Below are positions 31,113 to 38,044 of a stretch of 38,597 nucleotides of DNA, piece after piece (positions within the stretch are counted from its first letter, which is position 1; every line of letters starts with the position of its first letter). The translations under genes were made by a program, and so were the position numbers. Below the pieces are notes generated by a model. It saw only the letters and a program-made list of their open reading frames with translations. It was not told the DNA's origin and made no database searches. The stretch lies in contig DASZEJ010000136.1 in the NCBI GenBank assembly GCA_035940955.1, positions 1 through 38,597 of the forward strand, given 5' to 3'. Source of the stretch: CADCVT01 sp035940955. GTDB lineage: Bacteria; Actinomycetota; Thermoleophilia; Solirubrobacterales; Solirubrobacteraceae.

Positions 31113-32380
31113 GGCGGCGCCCGCGGCACATAGTCCTGCAGCGCGAAGGGATGGAGGAACTGACGCCCCCAGAAGTACGCGCGCTCGGCCGCGGTCAGGT
31201 GCGCCTCGTCAGCGACGTCGTCCCACTCGCTGCGGATGACGTCGATCTGCGCGTCGACGATCTCGCGGGCGTCGCGCTCTGACAGGTGGTAGACCCCGGA
31301 GCGCTGCACGCATCCGGCCACGTTGCTGAGCTTGAAGGGGTCGCGGTCGTCGCCAATGAACATCGCCTGGGCCACCTCGCCGCCGGTGCGCTGCTGCGGG
31401 CAGACGTCGTACGCGGGGGTCAGCGTCAACGCCTCGCCGTCCCAGAACGCGGCGTGGTTGCGTGCGTGATCGTCGGTGTTGCCGACGAGGACGTTGAACG
31501 TGATGCGGGCGAACAGCTCGCGGAGCGTGGCCGCCGGCCGCGTGAACCGAGCCCGGATGATCTCGGCGAGGTGTGCGTAGCTCGCCCAGCGCGCAGCGAG
31601 CTCGCTGAGCTCGAGCAGCGTCAGCGCCGAGACGACCGCGCGCCGCTGCGCGGTGCCGGGCACGCGGTCGAACCGCTCGACGAGGAGCACGTCCTTCCCC
31701 AGCGCCTGGTGCAACCGCACCGGCGGCACCGACAGGCCGGCGCGCCGCGCCAGCTCCATCGCCACGAACTCGCCCTTCACCACCGGGAAGACGTCGGTTG
31801 CCGACGAGAACTTCGCGATGAGCCTGCGCGGGCCGTCGCTGAGGACCGCCTTGGGCCGCGCGCCGCCGACGGACGTGCCGTGCAGCAGCGCCGCGTCGAG
31901 CGCCGGCGACAGCGGGACGCCGGCTTCCACCCGCTGCGCGGAGGTCGCCAGCTCGTCGAGGGTGGCGCCCTCGGCGACCCGCGGGACGTACCGCTCGGGC
32001 GACGCTTGGAAGTCCAGCGCTCCGACACGATCGGACCCCGACTGCAGCAGGTACGTCAGGACGCTCAGGTCGGCGGGGTCCGCGTCCGCTGCCGCGGCGC
32101 CGAGGAGCCGGTTCATGATGACGCGCTGACCCCAGGCGTCCGGGCCGGCGTCGCGTATGCAGTTCGGTGCCGAGAGCTCGGGCAGCGGCCGGATGCGCCC
32201 CCGCCGCAGCGGCAGCTCCGGTGCGTACTGGGAGATCGCGTCGTCGCGGGCCAGGTAGCTGCGGCCGTAGACGAAGCTCACCTCGCCGCCGGCCTCGTCG
32301 AGCCGCCCCGCCACGACAGGCTCCTCGGCGCCCGGGAGCCAGGCCCACACGAACGCTTGCGCGCGCGCGTCAGAAGTCAT
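31109..32380 (-). CDS. hipA: HipA-type serine/threonine kinase toxin
   Basis: Toxin kinase of the HipBA family; characterised members phosphorylate aminoacyl-tRNA synthetases and cause growth arrest. The 423 residues contain the N-terminal HipA domain with SGSDRVGALDF, the flexible nucleotide loop TSVGGARPK (169-177), Lys190 in LIAKFSS, the catalytic loop VLVGNTDDHARNHA (Asp304, Asn308) and the metal-binding Asp325 in TPAYDVCPQ. All active-site elements are present, so it should be active. Its ATG overlaps the hipB stop by 11 bases. Faces the restriction gene tail to tail, with a possible 45-residue ORF between. Confidence 0.93.
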   Translation of the reverse strand: MTSDARAQAFVWAWLPGAEEPVVAGRLDEAGGEVSFVYGRSYLARDDAISQYAPELPLRRGRIRPLPELSAPNCIRDAGPDAWGQRVIMNRLLGAAAADADPADLSVLTYLLQSGSDRVGALDFQASPERYVPRVAEGATLDELATSAQRVEAGVPLSPALDAALLHGTSVGGARPKAVLSDGPRRLIAKFSSATDVFPVVKGEFVAMELARRAGLSVPPVRLHQALGKDVLLVERFDRVPGTAQRRAVVSALTLLELSELAARWASYAHLAEIIRARFTRPAATLRELFARITFNVLVGNTDDHARNHAAFWDGEALTLTPAYDVCPQQRTGGEVAQAMFIGDDRDPFKLSNVAGCVQRSGVYHLSERDAREIVDAQIDVIRSEWDDVADEAHLTAAERAYFWGRQFLHPFALQDYVPRAPP

Positions 32381-32696
32381 CGTCGACGTCGCCGTCCCGG
32401 CCGCGAACTCGACGCGGCAGCAGGGCGACGCGGTCGCGATTGCGGGCGAGCTCTTCCGCGAGCCCGCGGCGATCGTCGAAGAACAGCGGCACGCCGACCA
32501 GCGCCGCGACGTCGAAGGCGACCCCGAGCGTGACCGACGGATCGCCGCGCTCGATCTTGAGCAGCGTCGTCGTGCTGATGCCGGCCCGTTCGGCCAGCTC
32601 GCGCACGGACCAGCGCCGCTCTAGCCGCGCCTGCTTGACGTACAGGCCGAGCAGCTCAGCGGCTGCCCGCACTGTGCGGGAGTACGTCCTTCCCAT
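32370..32696 (-). CDS. hipB: HipB-type antitoxin, helix-turn-helix repressor
   Basis: A 108-residue DNA-binding protein with an Xre-type helix-turn-helix at about 18-70 (VKQARLERRWSVRELAERAG, then TLLKIERGDPSVTL). The acidic C-terminus GRDGDVDDDF could contact HipA. It precedes hipA with an 11-base overlap, the usual antitoxin-first order, and a long inverted repeat directly upstream is a good autoregulatory operator. Leader is short: TATGCT lies 9 bases before the ATG. Confidence 0.92.
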   Translation of the reverse strand: MGRTYSRTVRAAAELLGLYVKQARLERRWSVRELAERAGISTTTLLKIERGDPSVTLGVAFDVAALVGVPLFFDDRRGLAEELARNRDRVALLPRRVRGRDGDVDDDF

Positions 32697-32697
32697 C

Positions 32698-32751
32698 GCT
32701 GTATCAGCATACTGGTACCTACGTCGGTATGTTGCACTTCGCTGATACAGC
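32698..32751. promoter_or_regulatory. hipBA operator: 11-bp inverted repeat with an inner repeat
   Basis: GCTGTATCAGC (32698-32708) and GCTGATACAGC (32741-32751) are exact inverted copies with 32 bases between. Inside, CATAC (32708-32712) and GTATG (32727-32731) form a second pair. On the minus strand TATGCT within this region would serve as the hipB -10 box, so bound HipB would block it. Confidence 0.65.
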
Positions 32752-32760
32752 AGTAGGTCG

Positions 32761-33495
32761 TCAGGACACGCCCACGGGGCCCGGGACCGCCGCCGCGGCG
32801 CCCTCCAGCCGCCGGTCCGGCCCCGCGAACAGCACCGGCTGGCCCGTCATCTCGACGAGCCGGCTGACCACGCGCCATCCCACGACGCGCGCCAGCTCCT
32901 CGCGGTCGAGGTCGGTCGTGATGACGGTCGCGCGCTGCTCGTTGTAGCGGCGGTTGACGATGACGTAGAGCTGCTGCAGCACCCACGGCGTCGCCTTCAC
33001 GACGCCCATGTCGTCGATCACGAGCAGGTCGAGCTCGGAGAGCTGGTCGATCAGCTCCTCCTCGTGGTCGCCCTCGCGCTCGGCGCCCGCGGGCTGGTCG
33101 TACGTGCGGCGGATGCGGACGAGCAGCTCGGCGAGCGGGTGGAAGCCCGCGGCGTAGCCGCGGCGGGAGGCCTCCATGACGAGCAGCGCCGCCGCGGAGG
33201 TCTTGCCGGTGCCGCGCTCGCCGCCGAGCCACAGGCCCGAGCCGGCGGCGATGCGCTGGTCCATCTGCCTCACGTACGTGCGCAGGCGCGCGCGCACGCG
33301 CTCGTCGAGCGACAGCAGCGGCTCGCGCTCGAGCGCGACCATCGCGTAGCGGGTCGGGACCGCGCGCATCATCTTGCGCGCCCGGCGGCGGCTGTGCGCG
33401 GCCGCGCGGCACGGGCACGGGTAGGCCGTGTTCGTCGTCTCGTCGACGCGGAAGCCGGTGTGGTCGCAGTCGGCGCAGTAGGCGGTCACGGGCAC
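32761..33495 (-). CDS. DnaC/DnaI-like AAA+ ATPase with N-terminal Cys cluster
   Basis: Resembles helicase loaders and IstB. The 244 residues begin with a probable zinc-binding part: Cys7 and Cys10 in YCADCDHTGF, Cys27 and Cys29 in YPCPCR. The Walker A is GERGTGKT (92-99), the Walker B is LLVIDDMGVVK (Asp161, Asp162), and TTDLDREELARVVGWRV has the sensor and Arg-finger region. No transposase is adjacent, so a chromosomal helicase-loader role is more likely than IstB. GTG start; a second GTG two codons later is possible. It follows the hip operator on the same strand as hipBA but upstream of it. Confidence 0.82.
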   Translation of the reverse strand: MPVTAYCADCDHTGFRVDETTNTAYPCPCRAAAHSRRRARKMMRAVPTRYAMVALEREPLLSLDERVRARLRTYVRQMDQRIAAGSGLWLGGERGTGKTSAAALLVMEASRRGYAAGFHPLAELLVRIRRTYDQPAGAEREGDHEEELIDQLSELDLLVIDDMGVVKATPWVLQQLYVIVNRRYNEQRATVITTDLDREELARVVGWRVVSRLVEMTGQPVLFAGPDRRLEGAAAAVPGPVGVS

Positions 33496-33520
33496 GACGG
33501 TACGCGCGGGGGCGGACGGC

Positions 33521-33682
33521 CTAGGTCGGGACGCGCGCCCTCAGGCGGGCCGCGCGGATCTCGTCCCGCTGCAGCGCATGGTCGAGCAGCGCCTCGAGGT
33601 CGGTGCGCGGCGGCGGCGCCTGCAGCCGCCAGCCGGACTCGGCGGCGAGCATCGTCGCCCCCGGCCCCGCGGGCGCGCTCAC
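33521..33682 (-). CDS. Small protein (53 residues) upstream of the DnaC-like gene
   Basis: Starts at a GTG (33682): SAPAGPGATMLAAESGWRLQ, then a helix-like TDLEALLDHALQRDEIRAARL and RARVPT before TAG. Third codon positions are strongly GC, as in core genes. It ends 25 bases before the DnaC-like gene on the same strand and may share its transcript. I do not recognise the family; a role with the ATPase is only suggested by position. Confidence 0.5.
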   Translation of the reverse strand: MSAPAGPGATMLAAESGWRLQAPPPRTDLEALLDHALQRDEIRAARLRARVPT

Positions 33683-33743
33683 CAATGCCGGGGGCGCCGG
33701 ACGGACGGGCCCCCCGCCCGCCCGCCCGGCCGCGGCGCGCGAC

Positions 33744-34151
33744 CTACCGCTGGCAGATCGCGTCCCAGACCGTCCAGTAGTTCGCGCCGGTGGCGTCCGG
33801 GCTCGCGACGATCCCCACGAACGAGGCGCAGTTGTCGTTGCAGCCGATGTTCCGCTGGCTGTCCGGCAGCGGCTCGAGCTCGGTCGGCCCGAACTCGGGG
33901 CCGGACGCGGTCACCGTCACCGTGAACTCGCCGGACAGGCCCGGCGTCTTCAGCGTCTCCTCCGGGTTGGCGGACGTGATCTCGCCGGTCCAGTTGCCGT
34001 CGATCTGCTCGAACCGCACGGACCACTCCGTCACCCGCGAGGGCGTGTCGTTCTGACCGGAGACGTAGGCCCAGAACTGCGCCCCGCCCCCGAGGTCGAT
34101 GCTGCTGCGCATCTCCTCGACGTTGCTGCCGGCTTCTTCGATCGATGCCAT
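33744..34151 (-). CDS. Unknown cytoplasmic beta-rich protein (135 residues)
   Basis: Begins ASIEEAGSNVEEMRSSIDLG with a strong ribosome-binding site (GAGGAGG) just upstream. The rest is beta-rich: GAQFWAYVSGQNDTPSRVTE, WSVRFEQIDGNWTGEIT, GEFTVTVTASGPEFGP, then IGCNDNCASFVGIVASPD and a Trp-rich end YWTVWDAICQR. There is no signal peptide, although the two close Cys and the terminal Cys could pair. I cannot name a family. Flanked by unrelated genes on the same strand, it is likely monocistronic. Confidence 0.7.
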   Translation of the reverse strand: MASIEEAGSNVEEMRSSIDLGGGAQFWAYVSGQNDTPSRVTEWSVRFEQIDGNWTGEITSANPEETLKTPGLSGEFTVTVTASGPEFGPTELEPLPDSQRNIGCNDNCASFVGIVASPDATGANYWTVWDAICQR

Positions 34152-34218
34152 GTGGCCTCCTCGGATCGGTTACGCAGCGCTGTGGCGAACCGGAGTAGAT
34201 CAACTCCGGCGGTGCCAA

Positions 34219-35304
34219 TCAAGGCGTCGAGGGAGCCTCCTCGGCCGGCGCCGGCGCGACCTCGGCCAGCGTCGCCATGTCGCGGAGGATCGCCGCGGCG
34301 CTGCGCACCAGCGGCAGCGCGAGCATCGCCCCCGTCCCCTCGCCGAGCCGCAGGCCGAGGTCGAGCAGCGGCGGCTTGTCGAGCGCCGCCAGCGCGATCG
34401 ACGCCGACGGCTCGACCGAGCGGTGGCCGCCGAGCATGTACTCGGTGGCGTGCGGCGCGAACGCCGCCGCGGCCAGCGCGGCCGCGTTGGCGGTCACGCC
34501 GTCGAGCAGCACGGGCAGCCGCGCCGCCGCCGCGCCGAGGTAGACGCCGCAGAGCGCCGCGTGCTCGGCGCCGCCGACCGCGGCGAGCACCCCGAGCGGG
34601 TCGGCCGGGTCCGGGCGGTGCAGCGCGAGCGCCGCGTCGACCAGCTCGACCTTCATCCGCAGCGTCGCGTCGTCGATCCCGGTCCCGCGGCCGGTCACCT
34701 CGGCCGCCCGCCGCCCCGTGAACGCCGCCGTCATGCACGCCGACGGCGTCGTGTTGCCGATCCCCATGTCGCCGCCGATGACGAGGTCCACCCCGCCCGC
34801 ACGCAGCTCCTCGACGGCCTCGGCCCCGGCGAGCAGCGCCTGCGCGGCCTGCTCGCGGGTGAGCGCCGGGCCGCGCGACAGGTCGGCCGTCCCGCGCGCG
34901 ACCTTGCGGCTGCGCAGCCGCGGGTGGCTCGGCAGGTCGGCCGCCACCCCGACGTCGAGCACCGTCACCTGCGCCCCGAGCGTCCCCGCCAGCACGTTGA
35001 TCGCGGCCTTGCCGGCGCAGAACGTGCGCACCATCAGCGCCGTGATGTCCTGCGGCCACGGCGAGACGCCGCGCGCGAGCACGCCGTGGTCGCCGGCGCA
35101 CACGATCGCCGCGGGCCGCTCGACCGGCGGCGGCGGGCAGGCCCCCGCGATCGCCGCGAGCTGGACGCCGACGTCCTCGATCCGCCCCAGGCTGCCCTGG
35201 GGCTTGGCGAGCTGGTCGTGCAGCGCCCGCGCGTCCGCCGCGGCCGCCGCGTCGGCGGGCCGCACCCGCTCGACGAGCTCGCCGATCCTCGACTCCAGAT
35301 CCAC
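34219..35304 (-). CDS. cobT: Nicotinate-nucleotide–dimethylbenzimidazole phosphoribosyltransferase
   Basis: Makes alpha-ribazole phosphate, the lower-ligand nucleotide of cobalamin. The 361 residues show LAKPQGSLGRIEDVGVQLA, CAGDHGVLARGVSPWPQ, GGDMGIGNTTPSA (178-190) and GEGTGAMLALPLVRSA with catalytic Glu322. The dimethylbenzimidazole pocket motif GDM has Asp where Salmonella has Glu. GTG start (35304). No other cob gene is in the window and I see no cobalamin riboswitch upstream. The tail of 15 residues is Ala/Pro/Glu-rich. Confidence 0.93.
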   Translation of the reverse strand: MDLESRIGELVERVRPADAAAAADARALHDQLAKPQGSLGRIEDVGVQLAAIAGACPPPPVERPAAIVCAGDHGVLARGVSPWPQDITALMVRTFCAGKAAINVLAGTLGAQVTVLDVGVAADLPSHPRLRSRKVARGTADLSRGPALTREQAAQALLAGAEAVEELRAGGVDLVIGGDMGIGNTTPSACMTAAFTGRRAAEVTGRGTGIDDATLRMKVELVDAALALHRPDPADPLGVLAAVGGAEHAALCGVYLGAAAARLPVLLDGVTANAAALAAAAFAPHATEYMLGGHRSVEPSASIALAALDKPPLLDLGLRLGEGTGAMLALPLVRSAAAILRDMATLAEVAPAPAEEAPSTP

Positions 35305-35580
35305 GGTCCGGCCCCCGTTTTCGAAGGTGCTGACTGGAGGGCGAGCCTATAGAAATTGTGGTTCTTGTGCTGTAAGTTCAGCGCTCCCCGAACAGTCCAC
35401 CGAGCGCTGCAAACGTTGAAGGCGAGAAAATCGCACAGCGCCGGTTACGCGCGCTATAGTCGCTCACGAGGACGCACCGGAACCCGGCACACCTTCCCGT
35501 AGGAGCCCGGTCACCGCCCGGGCAGCCTGGTCGCCGAGCGTCGCTCCCTCCGTCTCCCCTCCCACCTCAAGGAAGTCTCA
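35305..35580. promoter_or_regulatory. Divergent cobT / Kelch-protein control region
   Basis: TATAGT (35455-35460) is a good -10 box for the plus-strand Kelch-type gene; a matching -35 is weak. This would give a leader of about 115 bases containing a 6-bp hairpin, GCCCGG..CCGGGC (35505-35523, 7-base loop), and the ribosome-binding site AAGGAAG (35569-35575). The cobT side has an AT-rich stretch (35350-35375) but no motif I can assign. Confidence 0.5.
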
Positions 35581-36723
35581 ATGCTCGCTTGTCTTCCCCG
35601 TGCGCGGGCCGGCATCGTGCTGCTCGCAGCGATCCTCGCCGCGCTCGCCCTCGCCCTCGTGGGCACCGCCGGTTCTGTCGCCACCGCCCAGGCTCAGGCC
35701 GGCGCCGCGTGGCAGGCCACCACGCCGATCACCGAGGCCGTCACCTCGCCCTCGACCATCAAGTTCGGCAACCGCGTCTACCGGCTCGGCGGCTACTCGT
35801 TCGACATGTCGACGTTCACGCTGAACATCTCGACCAAGGTCGAGTGGGCGGACGTCGCCAACGACGGCAGCGTCGGAGCCTGGCACACCACCACGCCGTT
35901 CAACGTCTCCCGCCTCGGCCAGACGGCCGTCCGCCACGGCAACTACGTCTACGTGATCGGCGGCGGCGACGGCGAGAACTTCTCCGACGACGTCGAGTAC
36001 GCCCGCGTCGGCACCGACGGCAACATCACGTCCGCGGGCTGGGTCGAGAGCCCGTACCCGACGCACGAGAAGCGCGCGGCGGCCACCAGCAACGTCGCGG
36101 TCATCAACGGCGTGCCGTACCTGTACGTCGTGGGCGGCGCCGGCATGGACGCGGCCGGCAACTACATCCACTTCAACACCACCGAGTACGCCCAGATCCA
36201 CGCGGACGGCTCGCTCGGCCCGTGGACGATGAGCCCGAGCAAGTTCAACCGCCCGCGCTCCTCGCAGGTCACGGCGATCGTCGGCGGCTGCCTCTACATG
36301 ATCGGCGGCTGGGGCGACCTCATCCACGACATCTACGACGACGTCCAGTACTCCTGCCTGAACTCGGACGGCTCGCTGGGCCCGTGGAGCACGAGCCCGA
36401 ACAAGATGTCGACCGTGCGCTACTGGCCGGGAGCGGTCGTCGACGACAACCCGGACGGCTCCGCGGACCTGATCGTCCTCGGCGGCAACCGCGGTGACGG
36501 CACGTACCTCAACCAGGTCGAGAAGACGACGCTCAACCCGGGCGGCACCCCCGGCAACACGCCGTGGACCGTCGCGCCGCAGTCGAGCTGGCTGCCCGCC
36601 GGCACCTGGGGCCAGTCGGCTCAGCTGATGCGCGGCAACGTCTACGTGGTCGGCGGCGTGCTGCGCGACCAGACGTATCTCGACGACGTCATCCACGCGC
36701 CGATCGGGAGCCTCTTCCCGTAG
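35581..36723 (+). CDS. Secreted Kelch-type beta-propeller protein
   Basis: A 380-residue protein with an export signal (ARAGIVLLAAILAALALALV, cleavage near ATAQA). The mature part has six Kelch-like repeats, each with a xGNxVYxxGG core: FGNRVYRLGGY, HGNYVYVIGGG, GVPYLYVVGGAG, GGCLYMIGGWGD, DLIVLGGNRGD and RGNVYVVGGVLRD. Strands between carry DGSxGxW (DGSVGAW, DGSLGPW twice), a second repeated element. No catalytic residues are evident; binding of a surface or extracellular ligand is likely. It has its own promoter, a long leader and a strong terminator, so it is probably an independently and highly expressed exported protein. Confidence 0.85.
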   Translation: MLACLPRARAGIVLLAAILAALALALVGTAGSVATAQAQAGAAWQATTPITEAVTSPSTIKFGNRVYRLGGYSFDMSTFTLNISTKVEWADVANDGSVGAWHTTTPFNVSRLGQTAVRHGNYVYVIGGGDGENFSDDVEYARVGTDGNITSAGWVESPYPTHEKRAAATSNVAVINGVPYLYVVGGAGMDAAGNYIHFNTTEYAQIHADGSLGPWTMSPSKFNRPRSSQVTAIVGGCLYMIGGWGDLIHDIYDDVQYSCLNSDGSLGPWSTSPNKMSTVRYWPGAVVDDNPDGSADLIVLGGNRGDGTYLNQVEKTTLNPGGTPGNTPWTVAPQSSWLPAGTWGQSAQLMRGNVYVVGGVLRDQTYLDDVIHAPIGSLFP

Positions 36724-36751
36724 GCGCCGGCTGACGGCAGCAGGCTGAAGG

Positions 36752-36781
36752 GCGCGAGCCGCGGGCAACCGCGGCTCGCGC
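36752..36781. terminator. Strong hairpin between convergent genes
   Basis: A perfect 13-bp stem GCGCGAGCCGCGG / CCGCGGCTCGCGC with a GCAA tetraloop, followed by GCGTTCTC. It lies 28 bases after the Kelch gene stop and 6 bases from the stop of the converging diiron protein gene, so it can serve both. A long U-tract is absent, as is common in Actinobacteria. Confidence 0.8.
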
Positions 36782-36787
36782 GCGTTC

Positions 36788-38044
36788 TCAGCCCCCGAAC
36801 ATCTTCTGCATCCGCACGAGCAGCCGCATGCTGCCCCGCGGGCGCATCCTGCGCTTGAGGATCGCCAGCGCCGGGTCCTCGCGGCCGGTCGACACGTCGA
36901 GGAAGCCCTCCAGCCGGCAGCGGAACGCGAGGTCGGCGTCCACCCGGCCGGGCGCCACCTCCGCCGACCCGTTCTGCACGACGAGGTGCCACGGCTCGTG
37001 GTCGGTGAAGTCCCACAGGATCGTCGAGCGGCGCTTCGGCGCGTGGCGGTGGTCGATCGACATCCGGACCGCGTCGAAGAACAGCGCGACCGCCTCCGGG
37101 TCGTGCGCCGGCGGCCCGGTCTTCTCGCCGATGATCCCGGCCTTCAGCATCGTCAGCAGCCCGGCCGCGCGCTCGCGCGGCGTGGACTCCATCGAGTACG
37201 GCAGCGCGCCGTTCAGCTCCTCGGGCGGCAGCCCGGCGGCGCGCAGCTTCTGCTCGAGCGACTCGGCCGCCGACGCGTACACGTCCTCGAGCGTGAAGCC
37301 GAAGACGGTCGCGTAGCTCTCGTCCCAGCCCGGCGGCACGAAGACCGACGGCACCCACCGCATCGCCTCGCGGATCATGTCCGACACCGCGTCGCGGCAC
37401 GCGGGCTCGCGCTCGACGAGGTCGTGCAGCAGCCGCACGCCGAACCCGATGTGCCGCTGCTCGTCGAACGACACGCGCCGCATCCCCTCGAGCAGGCCGG
37501 GCAGCATCCCGGTCTCCTCGAGGTAGCCCTCGATGACGTGCTGGCCCGGCTGCGCCAGCGAGGCCTCGATGATGATGTGGTACAGCGTCACCCCCGCGGC
37601 CAGCCGCGGCAGCGTCGGGTCCTTGCGCAGCTCGGCGGCCATGCGGTCCAGCCGGCCGAACAGCTCGCGGAAGCCCCACGTCAGCTGCGGCCGCGTGGTG
37701 GCGAGCGCCCCGCGGACGTCCGATCCCGCCCCGACGACGTCGGTCATGAACCGCGCGAAGAAGATCGAGTGCCGCGCCTCGTCGACCTGCTGCGTCGTCA
37801 GGAAGTACTTCTGCTCGGGCTCCGGCGCGGCGTCGATGAACGGCCCGAGGGTCTCCGCCACCGCGTGCTCGCCGTGGAAGAACAGCGAGTAGTTCCACAG
37901 GGCGGCGCGGCGCTGGTGGTCGTCCATGCGCTCGTGCCAGTGGCGCCGGTCCTCGCTGAAGTCGATCTCGGTCGCCCGCCAGTTGCCGCGCTCCCAGCGG
38001 GCGTAGAGGTCCGGGTAGGAGACATCGGCTACGGCTGAGCTCAT
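36788..38044 (-). CDS. Diiron ferritin-like oxygenase/R2-like protein with C-terminal lipid-binding-like domain
   Basis: The 418 residues contain two copies of EX28-37DEX2H: Glu59–Asp88-Glu89-Ala-Arg-His92 (HGEH, then QVDEARHSIFF) and Glu160–Asp194-Glu195-Gln-Arg-His198 (IIIEAS, then FDEQRHIGFG). These are the carboxylate and His ligands of a dinuclear metal site in ribonucleotide-reductase R2-like and AurF-type N-oxygenase-like proteins. After about 290, a separate domain (ESTPRERAAGLLTMLKAG, WDFTDHEPWHLVVQNG, DADLAFRCRLEGFLDV) resembles SCP2-type sterol-carrier domains. It lacks a partner nrdA, so ribonucleotide reduction is unlikely. Its ATG overlaps the stop of an exporter gene by 4 bases. 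Confidence 0.8.
   Translation of the reverse strand: MSSAVADVSYPDLYARWERGNWRATEIDFSEDRRHWHERMDDHQRRAALWNYSLFFHGEHAVAETLGPFIDAAPEPEQKYFLTTQQVDEARHSIFFARFMTDVVGAGSDVRGALATTRPQLTWGFRELFGRLDRMAAELRKDPTLPRLAAGVTLYHIIIEASLAQPGQHVIEGYLEETGMLPGLLEGMRRVSFDEQRHIGFGVRLLHDLVEREPACRDAVSDMIREAMRWVPSVFVPPGWDESYATVFGFTLEDVYASAAESLEQKLRAAGLPPEELNGALPYSMESTPRERAAGLLTMLKAGIIGEKTGPPAHDPEAVALFFDAVRMSIDHRHAPKRRSTILWDFTDHEPWHLVVQNGSAEVAPGRVDADLAFRCRLEGFLDVSTGREDPALAILKRRMRPRGSMRLLVRMQKMFGG

Noticed and set aside
32761..33495. IstB of an IS21-type element
   Set aside because: No istA transposase or terminal inverted repeats flank it, and the N-terminal Cys cluster is not an IstB feature I know.
35305..35450. Cobalamin riboswitch before cobT
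   Set aside because: I looked for the B12 box and the conserved core on the cobT strand and found neither.
35505..35523. Riboswitch in the Kelch-gene leader
   Set aside because: Only one short hairpin is present; I could not match the leader to any known riboswitch class.
36788..38044. Ribonucleotide reductase beta subunit
   Set aside because: Metal ligands fit, but there is no nrdA or thioredoxin-like partner, and the C-terminus is a different domain instead of the subunit-binding tail.
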